Shown: one piece after another, positions 7,473-14,518 of the stretch
Layout: the number at the start of each line of letters is the position of its first letter
Numbering within the stretch: the stretch's first letter is position 1
Notes under the pieces: model-generated
The model's database searches: none
Told to the model about the DNA's origin: nothing
What the model saw: only the letters and a program-made list of their open reading frames with translations
Translations under genes and position numbers: made by a program
Assembly (NCBI GenBank): GCA_964504335.1
Contig: CAZDET010000094.1
Span: 1-15,523 of the forward strand
Source of the DNA: CAZDET01 sp964504335
Lineage (GTDB): Bacteria > Bacteroidota > Bacteroidia > Chitinophagales > Saprospiraceae
Length of the DNA: 15,523 nt
Direction: 5' to 3'

Positions 7473-7491
7473 AAGATATCCCTAATATCTT
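7473..7491. repeat. Perfect 7-bp inverted repeat upstream of the small ORF
   Basis: AAGATAT and ATATCTT flank the 5-nt centre CCCTA. The palindrome lies about 100 bp upstream of the ATG of the plus-strand small ORF, in AT-rich DNA. It has the size and symmetry of an operator for a dimeric repressor, but no cognate regulator is visible. Confidence 0.25.
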
Positions 7492-7589
7492 AAGAAAATA
7501 TTAATTCTTCGATTAGTTGTTACCTGCCACCAAACCTTGCGTCCAAAAAGCGACAATACAATTAAACAACTCTTTTCGAAGCATACATC

Positions 7590-7754
7590 ATGCCTCTAAT
7601 CTTGAATGAATTAAAAACATACACCGCCCCCAGACGGCTTACGGTTCGAGGTGCTCACATGAAAAAAGCACCATCGATCAGTATCGATCCGGGCACCGAT
7701 GAATTAAGTATTAAAAAAGATAAAAGCTCTTCGATTCGTGCTTTGAAAAAGTGA
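7590..7754 (+). CDS. Small basic protein of 54 codons (unrecognised) or sRNA-encoding unit
   Basis: An ATG at 7590 opens a frame of 54 codons ending in TGA at 7754. The product starts MPLILNELKTYTAPRRLTV and contains SISIDPGTDELSIKKDKSS before ending IRALKK; it is rich in Lys/Arg and has no signal peptide, Cys or double-Gly leader. An internal ATG (7659) would give a 31-residue version beginning MKKAPSISIDPG. The main support is context: 30 bp after the stop is a strong intrinsic terminator in the same orientation, while both flanking genes run the other way, so something is transcribed here on the plus strand. I do not recognise the family. The RRLTV stretch recalls SymE-type toxins, but their conserved GKWL/AGF core is absent. 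It might also be a non-coding RNA with a chance ORF. Confidence 0.5.
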   Translation: MPLILNELKTYTAPRRLTVRGAHMKKAPSISIDPGTDELSIKKDKSSSIRALKK

Positions 7755-7784
7755 GTGTGTTGATGTAGTAGGTAGAATTGTACT

Positions 7785-7822
7785 GCTCCAATGCCCGAGG
7801 GGAGGGCGTTGGGGCTTTTTTT
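7785..7822 (+). terminator. Intrinsic (rho-independent) terminator of the small plus-strand unit
   Basis: A 12-bp stem GCTCCAATGCCC (7785-7796) pairs with GGGCGTTGGGGC (7804-7815), with two G-U pairs, around a 7-nt loop, followed at once by seven T residues (7816-7822). The T-tract runs into the stop codon (7821-7823) of the convergent acylase gene. On the minus strand there is no matching U-tract, so it acts mainly for plus-strand transcripts. Confidence 0.85.
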
Positions 7823-9905
7823 ACTTTTCTACGAAAACTCCATCTTGTAACACCTCCTTGTAATCCAAATGCTTCAGCAACTGATCGCGGTAGTAGTAGG
7901 CATCGCGCATTTTCCGTTCGGAAAAGAGTTGCAACTGATCGCCGTTGTGTTTAGAATCCGGGCGCGAAGAGTTGCCGTAGCTCAGCAACACCTTGGCCCG
8001 AAGCCGCTCCCCAAATTCGATGATCCCGACCCAGGAATCACCGCCGCCAATGGTGGTGATGCCATTTTCGGTCCGATCGGGCCAGGCTACGCGCACAACT
8101 CCTAAATAACCGGAAGAACCGTTTCCGGGCAATTCGATACCGTTATAATCAATGCGATAGACATCCCCCCAGGGAACGGCCAGCGTGCCGGCCTGTTCTT
8201 TGATGCGCCCGGCTACGGCTTCCAGGGTCCGCACAGCGGCTTCCGGGTCGGCCAGCCCGTCGGGGGTTTGTAGGGCCTGATCCGGATTCCAGGGCGTGTC
8301 GTAGGTAGCGTCGCTCCACAAGCGGGCTTCCCCTGCCCACATGGAGAAGAGCAAGGCACCGGTACTGTTCGGATTCGCCTGCCGGTCCCAGGCTTCCAGC
8401 ACAGCCTTTGCTTCTTGGGCCAGCTCGCCACCGTGGGCATCGATGGCCGCAAAGAGGTCGTCCAGGATGCGATCCGCCATTGCCATGCGGGTCGATAATT
8501 TGTATCCGACCAGCTCTTCGAAAGTGATCGACTCATCTCCGCTCAGCATCAGGGCCGATTGCTGCGGGCGGAACGACATCCCCTGCGGTGCCATGTAGGG
8601 TGGAAAATCGGCAGGATTCAACGCAAGGGGCACCGTGCTCGTCCAGGGAGGATCATTGCTGTTTTGTAGCCAGCCCTGCTCGGGATTTTTCACTTTTGGC
8701 AGATCAGCGTAAGGGTGTACCGAATCCCAGATATTTTCGGATTCCGTTCCGTCTATTATGCTGTTCCAGTACGACCAATCGCCTTGCGAACGTTCCGGCA
8801 CGAGTCCGTTAAATAAGTAAAAAATGTTATCCTCCGCATCGGCGTACATGACGTTCCAAAATGGAATTTGGGCCATTTTCAACGCGCGCTCAAACTCGTC
8901 AAAATTCTTGGCTCGCCCCATCCGGACCCACTGAAGGAAGGCATTCGGTCGGTCGTAGCCTACCATGCGAACGGCCAGGGCCTTATTTTCGCCCCGTTTG
9001 ACAACGGGGCCATGCTCCGAGCGGTATAGCTCGATCGGCTGCTCCGATAAGGAGCCGTCTTCTCCCTTGACTTTCAGGGTGACGGTCCGCTTGGTGAAGG
9101 CGCGCTCTGCTCCGTCCAACAGGTAGCCGTCGCCACTCAATTCGAGCTCGTAGGTATCGGCATTATCGATGGTATTGTCGGTATGTGTCCATCCGTGGTA
9201 TTCATTAAAGCCAATCGCAATCATAGGAAAGCCGATCAGCGTAGCGCCGTAGAGATTGCTGAAGGGCGTTACCGCCTGCATTTCCACCCACAAAAACTCA
9301 TCCGACCAGGGCAAGTGCGGATTCTGCACCAGCATGGCATTCCCGCTCGCCGACCGGCTGCCGGAAACGGCATAAGCATTGGAGCCTTTATCCGACCATC
9401 GCTGCACCATTCCCAGTTCGCTGCCGCCGATAAAACGGGTGTAAATCACAAACAAGCCGTGCTGGTTGACATCCTTTTCCACGATGGGCAGAACCGGCTT
9501 CAGCCGCTCTTCGATGGCGTCGGGATGGGCTTCTGCAAAAGCGTTAATACCCTGCACATAGGCGGATATAATGCGCTTTAGCTCTGGGTCTTGCTCCGCA
9601 GTCCATCGGTCAGCCAGCTCCGGGAATTCGAGGGTGTGTACGAGCACATCCGACTCCAGATACTCGGCACCCCAGTATTCGGCGGCCCGGCCCCGCGAGC
9701 GGCCGTACAGCTCCAACAATACGTTGGGGCGAAGCTGCATTTGGGCGTAGCCCGTGGCGAAGTAGAGCTTCTCGTCCGATTCGGCGTAAATGTGGGGCAC
9801 CCCCCAATCGTCCCATAGGATTTCGGTTTGGGCATTGGTAGTCAGGGAATACACACTACAAAGGAACAGGCCGAGGAACAGCAGGCGAAAGCTAGAAAAG
9901 GTCAT
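7821..9905 (-). CDS. Secreted penicillin acylase family protein (Ntn hydrolase)
   Basis: This 694-residue protein belongs to the penicillin/acyl-homoserine-lactone acylase family. After a signal peptide (residues 1-26, ending TTNAQ) comes ILWDDWGVPHIYAESDEKLYFATGYAQMQLR, the typical start of the mature alpha chain. The autocatalytic cleavage and nucleophile site is DKGSNAYAVSGSRSASG: the expected nucleophile is S175, and processing before it would free the beta chain. NPHLPW (195-200), IGFNEYHGWTHTDN (231-244) and GWLQNSNDPPW (411-421, with Asn for the oxyanion hole) match family positions. It would be exported to the periplasm or outside and hydrolyse an amide-linked acyl group; the substrate (beta-lactam, acyl-homoserine lactone, lipopeptide or other) cannot be read from sequence. 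Its 3' half is notably GC-rich. It lies 120 bp after the alpha/beta hydrolase gene, with its own candidate promoter. Confidence 0.92.
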   Translation of the reverse strand: MTFSSFRLLFLGLFLCSVYSLTTNAQTEILWDDWGVPHIYAESDEKLYFATGYAQMQLRPNVLLELYGRSRGRAAEYWGAEYLESDVLVHTLEFPELADRWTAEQDPELKRIISAYVQGINAFAEAHPDAIEERLKPVLPIVEKDVNQHGLFVIYTRFIGGSELGMVQRWSDKGSNAYAVSGSRSASGNAMLVQNPHLPWSDEFLWVEMQAVTPFSNLYGATLIGFPMIAIGFNEYHGWTHTDNTIDNADTYELELSGDGYLLDGAERAFTKRTVTLKVKGEDGSLSEQPIELYRSEHGPVVKRGENKALAVRMVGYDRPNAFLQWVRMGRAKNFDEFERALKMAQIPFWNVMYADAEDNIFYLFNGLVPERSQGDWSYWNSIIDGTESENIWDSVHPYADLPKVKNPEQGWLQNSNDPPWTSTVPLALNPADFPPYMAPQGMSFRPQQSALMLSGDESITFEELVGYKLSTRMAMADRILDDLFAAIDAHGGELAQEAKAVLEAWDRQANPNSTGALLFSMWAGEARLWSDATYDTPWNPDQALQTPDGLADPEAAVRTLEAVAGRIKEQAGTLAVPWGDVYRIDYNGIELPGNGSSGYLGVVRVAWPDRTENGITTIGGGDSWVGIIEFGERLRAKVLLSYGNSSRPDSKHNGDQLQLFSERKMRDAYYYRDQLLKHLDYKEVLQDGVFVEK

Positions 9906-9949
9906 AGTAGTAAGACGTGGAAAGGTTTTGCGGGAGGATACCTCACTTT

Positions 9950-9957
9950 CAAATATA
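9950..9957 (-). promoter_or_regulatory. Candidate Bacteroidota -7 box for the acylase gene
   Basis: Read on the minus strand this is TATATTTG, an exact match to the Bacteroidota sigma-ABfr -7 consensus TAnnTTTG. It lies about 45 bp upstream of the acylase ATG (9905), a normal leader length. No clear TTG -33 element is seen 19-21 bp further upstream, so the call is tentative. Confidence 0.45.
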
Positions 9958-10025
9958 GGAGCCTGCGATGAAATTTTCTTTAAGTTGAGGTATTAATTCC
10001 AGTATCTACTCCGTTGAATTAGACC

Positions 10026-11255
10026 TTATTCTTCCCTCCACCGGTAGCTCGAATAGCGGTTTATCCATTCCTGCCCATTCGAGAATTGAAAAAAATCCTG
10101 GATAAAGCGCGAGTAATCATCGGCGGCCTTCATCGATTTAAACGTATGGTCATCATCGGCAATGAACAGGCGGCTATGTTCTAGCAGCGCACTCAGGTAA
10201 ATCGCCGAACGATAATCCGCTACGTGATCGTAACGCCCGGCCAGAAAGAGTACCTCTCCCCGGTAGGCTCGAAAGCGTTGTGCATCGAAGGAAGATGCGA
10301 TGGGTTGCTGAACACTCTCCAGGACGGGAACGGCAATATGATAACTGTTCTCGAGATCGGGGTACAGAGCATCTCCTCCAATTTCCCAAGCCGAAAGGAG
10401 TGGAGTGATAAACTCGGCGATGCGCACCCGAATTGGAACCCCGGCTTCGGATTTCAATAAATTGTTGATGGCATCAATTTGATATTCTCGCTTCAGGTTA
10501 CTGACGTAAGCGGTATCCTTAATGTATAAGTGATTGATCAAAGCCCGTCGGCTTTCGTTGAGCTCGGATAATTCTACGAAAAAATGCTGCCGCTGGAAAA
10601 GACTGGCCACGAGCGAGCGATCGAAAAATGATTCCCTTAGTGCCCGGTCCAGCTTCATGCGTTCGGCTTCGTGCTCGGCCAGGAAGTCGCGCTGGAAGTT
10701 GTCGTGCAGAATCCCCAGGCGGGCTTCGATCACCGGATTAACCCCTGCCCCCAGGAATACCTTTTGCACCTTCGTTTCCGGAAAAGTGGATAAATACTCG
10801 GTAATCAGGTAGGCCCCACCCGACTGCCCGTAGAGGTAAATATCCTGCTGGCCAGAGAGTACCTCCCGAATGACACGCTCAATATCGTTGATGAATTGCT
10901 CCGACCGAAAGGCCGTATACGCCCGGTTCCAATTGACTTCTTCGTCCGTATTTAAGCGTACCTGCTCCAATAATTCCGCATTGCCGGAACGCGGAAGTAT
11001 ACCCAACACATTGACCTCCGAACCAAAGAGCTCCTCCTGAATAGCAGGCACCTGGCCAGGCCGGACATAGAATTGCTGCGCATCGGCAATCACGATAACC
11101 GTAGGTAGTTCCGGCCGGAATTCGGCCCCAAATTCGTATTGTAATTCAAACGTCCCGCTCTCGGGATTCGAATAATCAATCGGCACTCGAAGTTTCTGTG
11201 CTTCCAAATCTATGCCAACCATCAAGAATAGCAAAAGTGGTATCACCTGGTTCAT
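10026..11255 (-). CDS. Exported alpha/beta hydrolase
   Basis: This is an alpha/beta-hydrolase-fold enzyme of 409 residues when started at the ATG at 11255, which places the signal peptide MNQVIPLLLFLMVGIDLEAQ at the very N-terminus. A frame extension to 11285 would overlap the preceding gene and bury that leader. The sequence opens with LRVPIDYSNPESGTFELQY, as in tripeptidyl/prolyl aminopeptidase-like (S33-type) hydrolases. The nucleophile elbow is YGQSGG (Ser about 145), the acid is probably D343 in LAGRYDHVADYRSA, and the catalytic His is H370 in DDDHTFKSM, so the triad is complete. It would act in the periplasm or at the surface; the substrate is unknown. It follows the DUF6090-like membrane gene after 20 bp and is probably co-transcribed with it. 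Confidence 0.8.
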   Translation of the reverse strand: MNQVIPLLLFLMVGIDLEAQKLRVPIDYSNPESGTFELQYEFGAEFRPELPTVIVIADAQQFYVRPGQVPAIQEELFGSEVNVLGILPRSGNAELLEQVRLNTDEEVNWNRAYTAFRSEQFINDIERVIREVLSGQQDIYLYGQSGGAYLITEYLSTFPETKVQKVFLGAGVNPVIEARLGILHDNFQRDFLAEHEAERMKLDRALRESFFDRSLVASLFQRQHFFVELSELNESRRALINHLYIKDTAYVSNLKREYQIDAINNLLKSEAGVPIRVRIAEFITPLLSAWEIGGDALYPDLENSYHIAVPVLESVQQPIASSFDAQRFRAYRGEVLFLAGRYDHVADYRSAIYLSALLEHSRLFIADDDHTFKSMKAADDYSRFIQDFFQFSNGQEWINRYSSYRWREE

Positions 11256-11275
11256 GGACCTGATTTTTATATCCA

Positions 11276-11941
11276 TTACTGGCAATCGGCGATTTCGGTT
11301 TCAAAAGATTGGTACCGCTCCACTAAATCGCCAGCCAGCTGATAGTTCAGAATAAAGGTCGCAGCAAAATCTTCCTCCTCTCGAAAGATGGCAGAATCCA
11401 AAAATTTTCCCTGTACCCCATCGTAAAGCTCCTGAAAGCTGTATATGGATATAATTGCTTTCAAACAATCGTAGGGGAACTCATTGACGACGTTCGAAAT
11501 TTTGGCGGTCTCCCAGGCAATATCACTCAATTCGGCGTACTCCAGCTCGAAATAGAATTCTAGTTGATATTGGTATTGCCCCTCCTCCACTTTTGTCGAA
11601 TCCAGGACGAGAAAAAATTCATCGTGTTGGGCCCTCAGCGTATCCATTTCCTCGGCAGATGCATCTATCTTAGTAAGGTCTTCAGTGCTCAAATTGACTA
11701 TCTGTCTAAGGAAGTCAAATAGAGATTTATTGTCTTCCATGACATCCTCTAATTCGGTAATGTTGTCTTTGACTTCGTCCGCAATACGCTCTATGGAAAG
11801 GGTCGTTTGTTGTTGTAATTTCCGATTGGCGCTCCAGCCATTCAGATTAATCGCCAGTAAGATTCCCACCACGATAAGCAGGAGTTCAGTGAGGAGGTAT
11901 TTCCAATTGATGGGTACAGGATTTTTGAAGATGCGTCTCAT
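11276..11941 (-). CDS. DUF6090-like single-pass membrane protein
   Basis: This 221-residue protein starts MRRIFKNPVPINWKYLLTEL and has one transmembrane segment at about 14-32 (YLLTELLLIVVGILLAINL), followed by NGWSANRKLQQQ. This layout, an N-terminal helix ending in GILLAxxxNxW then a charged stretch, is characteristic of the DUF6090 family found widely in Bacteroidota. The rest is a highly acidic, helical, probably periplasmic domain (about 45-221) rich in Glu/Asp, with no catalytic motif that I can see. Function is unknown for the family. It lies 20 bp upstream of the exported alpha/beta hydrolase, which suggests a two-gene unit. A weak -7-like box (TATCTTTA on the minus strand, 11967-11974) lies about 26 bp before the ATG. 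Confidence 0.75.
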   Translation of the reverse strand: MRRIFKNPVPINWKYLLTELLLIVVGILLAINLNGWSANRKLQQQTTLSIERIADEVKDNITELEDVMEDNKSLFDFLRQIVNLSTEDLTKIDASAEEMDTLRAQHDEFFLVLDSTKVEEGQYQYQLEFYFELEYAELSDIAWETAKISNVVNEFPYDCLKAIISIYSFQELYDGVQGKFLDSAIFREEEDFAATFILNYQLAGDLVERYQSFETEIADCQ

Positions 11942-12016
11942 GGATAAGTCTTAGATATCCTCTTACTAAAGATATAGAATTTGCCTAAACTGCTATTATT
12001 CCACGAGTATATTGGG

Positions 12017-12407
12017 CTACTCTTCTTCTCCTTTACCCAAATAGAGGTAGGTGGTTCCTCGGCCCTGGCCTATCTTTTCTATTAGTCCCTCTTGGACAAA
12101 ATATTGCACGTCTTTTTTTATTGAAGCAAGTGAATATTCCTTCAACTGTTTAGCAATATCCCCTACTCTTAGCGGTTGGTTGTTTCTGATATATTCCAAC
12201 ACTGCTTTTTGCCGATCATTTACATAGGGATCAATCGCTTTATACCGTTCGTACTTATTCTCTAAGTTATTGATCAATTACTCTAAACATCCCAAGAAAT
12301 AAATAACCCATTGATCAATAATCTCTTGCTCCGTATTTCTGTGCTACTGCGCATCCATCAGCACTTGATAGTACTTCTTCTTTGTTTGCTCGATTTGTTG
12401 TGGAAAA
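12017..12407 (-). pseudogene. C-terminal remnant of a Fic family protein with in-frame stops
   Basis: The open part (12017-12277) encodes a winged-helix-like end, with NDRQKAVLEYIRNN, LRVGDIAKQL, SLASIKKDVQYFVQEGLIEKIGQGRG and TTYLY, as in the C-termini of Fic/DUF4172-type AMPylation proteins. Reading the same frame further upstream gives FPQQIEQTKKKYYQVLMDAQ, a TAG (12344-12346), HRNTEQEIIDQWVIYFLGCLE, then a TAA (12278-12280) directly before the open part. This order matches the Fic region after the catalytic core (QI...YY..L..AQ......W..WFLGCL). The HPFxxGNGR catalytic motif is absent, because the frame runs into the 3' end of the next gene at 12408. It is therefore a dead 3' fragment with two nonsense codons. 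The TTG at 12277 is not a convincing start, though a small winged-helix protein could conceivably still be made. Confidence 0.68.
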
Positions 12408-13604
12408 TCATTGCCAGTCGAAGTTCTTCATACTTTTTAGCACGGAAATTTCCGGATACGTCACGATAGCATCGAATTGCCTGCCAATTGGCGCTTTGAT
12501 GGTACTGCCTACGGTATAACTCATTCGCTGACTTTCATTTTTGAAATGATCGTGGGTGAGCGGCAGGAAGGATTGCTGATCCCTTGCGATTTCGGCCATA
12601 TATTTGATCATATTATCATTAGAGGCGTCTTCGGCGAGGTTGAAGGAGATATGCTCCTGTTCATAGAATCGAAGCTTCCACTCCCCCTTGATTCCAACAA
12701 AGGCGATAGAATACACCTGATTGCTGATGGCGGAGAGCATGCTTCCGATGCGTTCGATTCTGCTTCCCATAAAGACCTCTTTCTGCCCGTGGTACATGCC
12801 CGTGTTTACGATGTACTTTCCCTTACCGTTGTTTTGGATGAATCGCTCGATGTTGTTGTACATGATGACTTCCCGATCTAGATTTCGGTCGCCTTCCTGG
12901 AGTCTAAAATCCGAGCTCAACTGCTCCACCTCGACCATTTCGAGGAGCCGTCCGTACCATTTCAGGCCAAACATCTGTTCGTAGCGGCCTCGGTTACTAA
13001 TTAGCTCCTGCTCTACCCAATCCAGCCCGTTGCGGTAGGAAGGAGAATCGACGGTAGTATGCTTCAAGGTATTGAACAAGGATTGGGGCCCAATGACCTT
13101 CTCCGCTTCTTCTAGGGAAGCCACAAAATTCGATTCCCAATGATTGAGGTCCATGTAAATCAACTGAAATTTCAGCGAATCCGGAACCGTAGCATTGAAT
13201 TGCTTAAGGCCTCGAAGCAGTTCGTCCTGGAAATAGGAGAGGTACTCCGGAACGGTATCGATTTTGCCATTGATATAGTCGTTTACTATCCACTTGGCAC
13301 TGTGGAACATTTCGTCGAAGATCACGCGATACCCCATTTGACTTAATTGGGGTAGTAACGCCACCAGAAATTCCTGGTGTTCCTGTACGTAATGGGTTTC
13401 TCCGAAAACGATTAATTCTTGTTGCTGGAGCACGTCCTGCAATTCGTTGGGAAGATCGGAGCTGCTGAAGGGTTCCAGGTCAGCCTCTATCCGCTCCAGG
13501 GTGGTCGCATCGATTGCCCCTCCCGACGAGGGGCCCGGATTGTCTTGCTGGCAGGCCATGCCGGTGAGAACGGCAATGACCAATAGGAGGTATTCCTTTT
13601 TCAT
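12408..13604 (-). CDS. GETH-motif lipoprotein (erythromycin-esterase/ChaN-like superfamily)
   Basis: The start is taken at the ATG at 13604 because it gives a lipoprotein leader, MKKEYLLLVIAVLTGMACQQ, with the lipid-bearing Cys at residue 18; a frame extension to 13637 would hide it. The 398-residue product has LIVFGETHYVQEHQEF (about 64-79), the GE(T/N)H signature of the EreA/ChaN/TIKI-like fold, then YRVIFDEM (92-99) with its conserved acidic pair. REVIMYNNIERFI (244-256) recalls the RDxxMAxN helix of erythromycin esterases, and VNTGMYHGQK supplies a later His (about 272). GSRIERIGSML follows as in EreA-like proteins. It is likely anchored in the outer or inner membrane facing the periplasm. 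Resistance activity cannot be assumed; many members have unknown hydrolase or haem-related roles. Confidence 0.75.
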   Translation of the reverse strand: MKKEYLLLVIAVLTGMACQQDNPGPSSGGAIDATTLERIEADLEPFSSSDLPNELQDVLQQQELIVFGETHYVQEHQEFLVALLPQLSQMGYRVIFDEMFHSAKWIVNDYINGKIDTVPEYLSYFQDELLRGLKQFNATVPDSLKFQLIYMDLNHWESNFVASLEEAEKVIGPQSLFNTLKHTTVDSPSYRNGLDWVEQELISNRGRYEQMFGLKWYGRLLEMVEVEQLSSDFRLQEGDRNLDREVIMYNNIERFIQNNGKGKYIVNTGMYHGQKEVFMGSRIERIGSMLSAISNQVYSIAFVGIKGEWKLRFYEQEHISFNLAEDASNDNMIKYMAEIARDQQSFLPLTHDHFKNESQRMSYTVGSTIKAPIGRQFDAIVTYPEISVLKSMKNFDWQ

Positions 13605-13725
13605 GGTCGTTCGATAGGTGATTGGTAATTTAGGCAATCCCCCCGTTTAATGCATTGGAAATCGCGAACCTATAGGCAGCTCTGCAGTCTATTTTTTATC
13701 CCCAATTTTCGAGCCGATGGGTGCC

Positions 13726-14118
13726 TTATTGCTGCATTCCCACCGCCCACACATTCCCGGCAAAGTCCCTGAACATCCCCCGTACATCCGGATCGCCTTC
13801 CTCATTTACCGGCGCTTTGATCGCCTGGCAGCCAGCATCCACAGCCTTCTGAAAGGTGCCGTGCACATCGGGTACGTAAACGTGCATCATGAATTGATTG
13901 GCCGGAAAGGACTCTGTCGCCTGAGATAGCATAATGATGGAGTCATCAATTTTCACTTCGGCATGATTGACCTTGCCGTCGGGCCGCTCGAATTTCCGCG
14001 TGACAGTGCCGTTAAAAACTTGGATCAATAGCTCCATTAGCCGCTGCGCATCGTCGGTAATGAAGTAGGGAGAGACAGAGTTGTAACCGGAGGGTTTGAA
14101 AGCAGTATTCGTTTCCAT
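13726..14118 (-). CDS. VOC family protein, PhnB-like
   Basis: This 130-residue protein is a complete single VOC domain of the PhnB/glyoxalase-bleomycin-resistance-like subgroup. It opens with SGYNSVSPYFITDDAQRLMELLIQVFNG (residues 10-37), the usual xVxPYxxxxDAxxxIxFYxxxFxG form, followed by RPDGKVNHAEVKIDDSIIMLSQA (45-67), where HAEVKIDDS is the typical His-bearing strand. MMHVYVPDVHGTFQKAVDAGCQAIKAP (77-103) starts the second half, and RGMFRDFAGNVWAVGMQ (113-129) closes it. The classical last metal ligand Glu is replaced by Ala/Val, as is common in PhnB-like members. The substrate is unknown. The ATG at 14118 is well placed. Confidence 0.85.
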   Translation of the reverse strand: METNTAFKPSGYNSVSPYFITDDAQRLMELLIQVFNGTVTRKFERPDGKVNHAEVKIDDSIIMLSQATESFPANQFMMHVYVPDVHGTFQKAVDAGCQAIKAPVNEEGDPDVRGMFRDFAGNVWAVGMQQ

Positions 14119-14149
14119 TTGACTGGTATGGTTTTCATTTATGAAATAG

Positions 14150-14157
14150 CAAATCTA
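14150..14157 (-). promoter_or_regulatory. Candidate -7 box for the PhnB-like VOC gene
   Basis: On the minus strand this reads TAGATTTG, fitting TAnnTTTG, about 32 bp upstream of the ATG at 14118. A second match (TATTTTTG, 14164-14171) lies just above it. No TTG -33 element is evident for either, and the region is AT-rich, so chance matches are likely. Confidence 0.3.
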
Positions 14158-14181
14158 TTCGCTCAAAAATAATAATATCCC

Positions 14182-14511
14182 TTACTTAAATAGCTCCATG
14201 AACCAATCAATCAACTCTCGTTCATCCACGATGCTCCAACTATGGGGGTGTCGGGTGCCATCCGAATGGCAGCCCTGATCATGGGTGATGGTTGATTCCG
14301 CATTTTTGGCTGGTTCAAAGAAGAATTCCAGCCGATTGTCGGTGGTAGCATACAGCACGGCCAACTGGCGGGTAAGCGCATGGTCTATGATGATATCCGA
14401 ATGGGAAGTATCCCAGCGGGGATGGGTAAACACGATCATTCCCGCCAACTCAAGACCGCGATCGGTACAAAAGGTGTACTTGCTTTGGCCCGACGGGGCT
14501 TGCTCGCACGC
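14182..14511 (-). pseudogene. Alpha/beta-hydrolase-like C-terminal fragment
   Basis: The frame is open from just after a TAA at 14512-14514 down to the TAA ending at 14182, about 109 codons. It has no ATG near its beginning; the first usable starts are a TTG at 14448 or an ATG at 14439. It contains LELAGMIVFTHPRWDTSHSD, LAVLYATTDNRLEFFFEPA and, near the end, GTRHPHSWSIVDERELIDWFMELF. The last segment resembles the catalytic-His end of alpha/beta hydrolases (H.HSW....E.IDWF...F), with TTDNRLEFF in the place of the acid strand. No nucleophile elbow (GxSxG) is present, so this is probably the leftover 3' end of a hydrolase gene whose front is lost. It sits directly 3' of the intact epoxide-hydrolase-like gene on the same strand. 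Its identity is uncertain; it could be a small unknown protein. Confidence 0.4.
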
Positions 14512-14518
14512 TTACTAA

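Larger units (their letters stand above)
7213..7589. other. Gene-free stretch with palindromes
   Basis: No credible gene is visible over these 377 bases; the 63-codon minus-strand frame here lacks protein-like features and spans the inverted repeat. Besides the MITE-like element, it contains the short inverted repeats ACCAAT/ATTGGT (7344-7359), GTTAAGTAC/GTACTAAC (7378-7395) and AAGATAT/ATATCTT (7473-7491, 5-nt loop). The 7420-7590 part is strongly AT-rich and precedes the plus-strand small ORF, so it probably holds that unit's promoter. I did not find a clear TAnnTTTG box on the plus strand. Confidence 0.5.

Noticed and set aside
7590..7754. Idea that the small ORF is a SymE toxin or a double-glycine bacteriocin precursor
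   Set aside because: Only RRLTV resembles SymE; the conserved core is missing, and there is no GG leader, Cys-rich core or processing enzyme nearby.
12017..12277. Standalone winged-helix regulator starting at the TTG at 12277
   Set aside because: A stop codon directly precedes the TTG, and Fic-like sequence continues in the same frame upstream, so a broken Fic gene explains it better.
12477..12881. 134-codon plus-strand ORF inside the GETH lipoprotein gene
   Set aside because: It lies wholly opposite a convincing gene, and its translation shows no recognisable motif.
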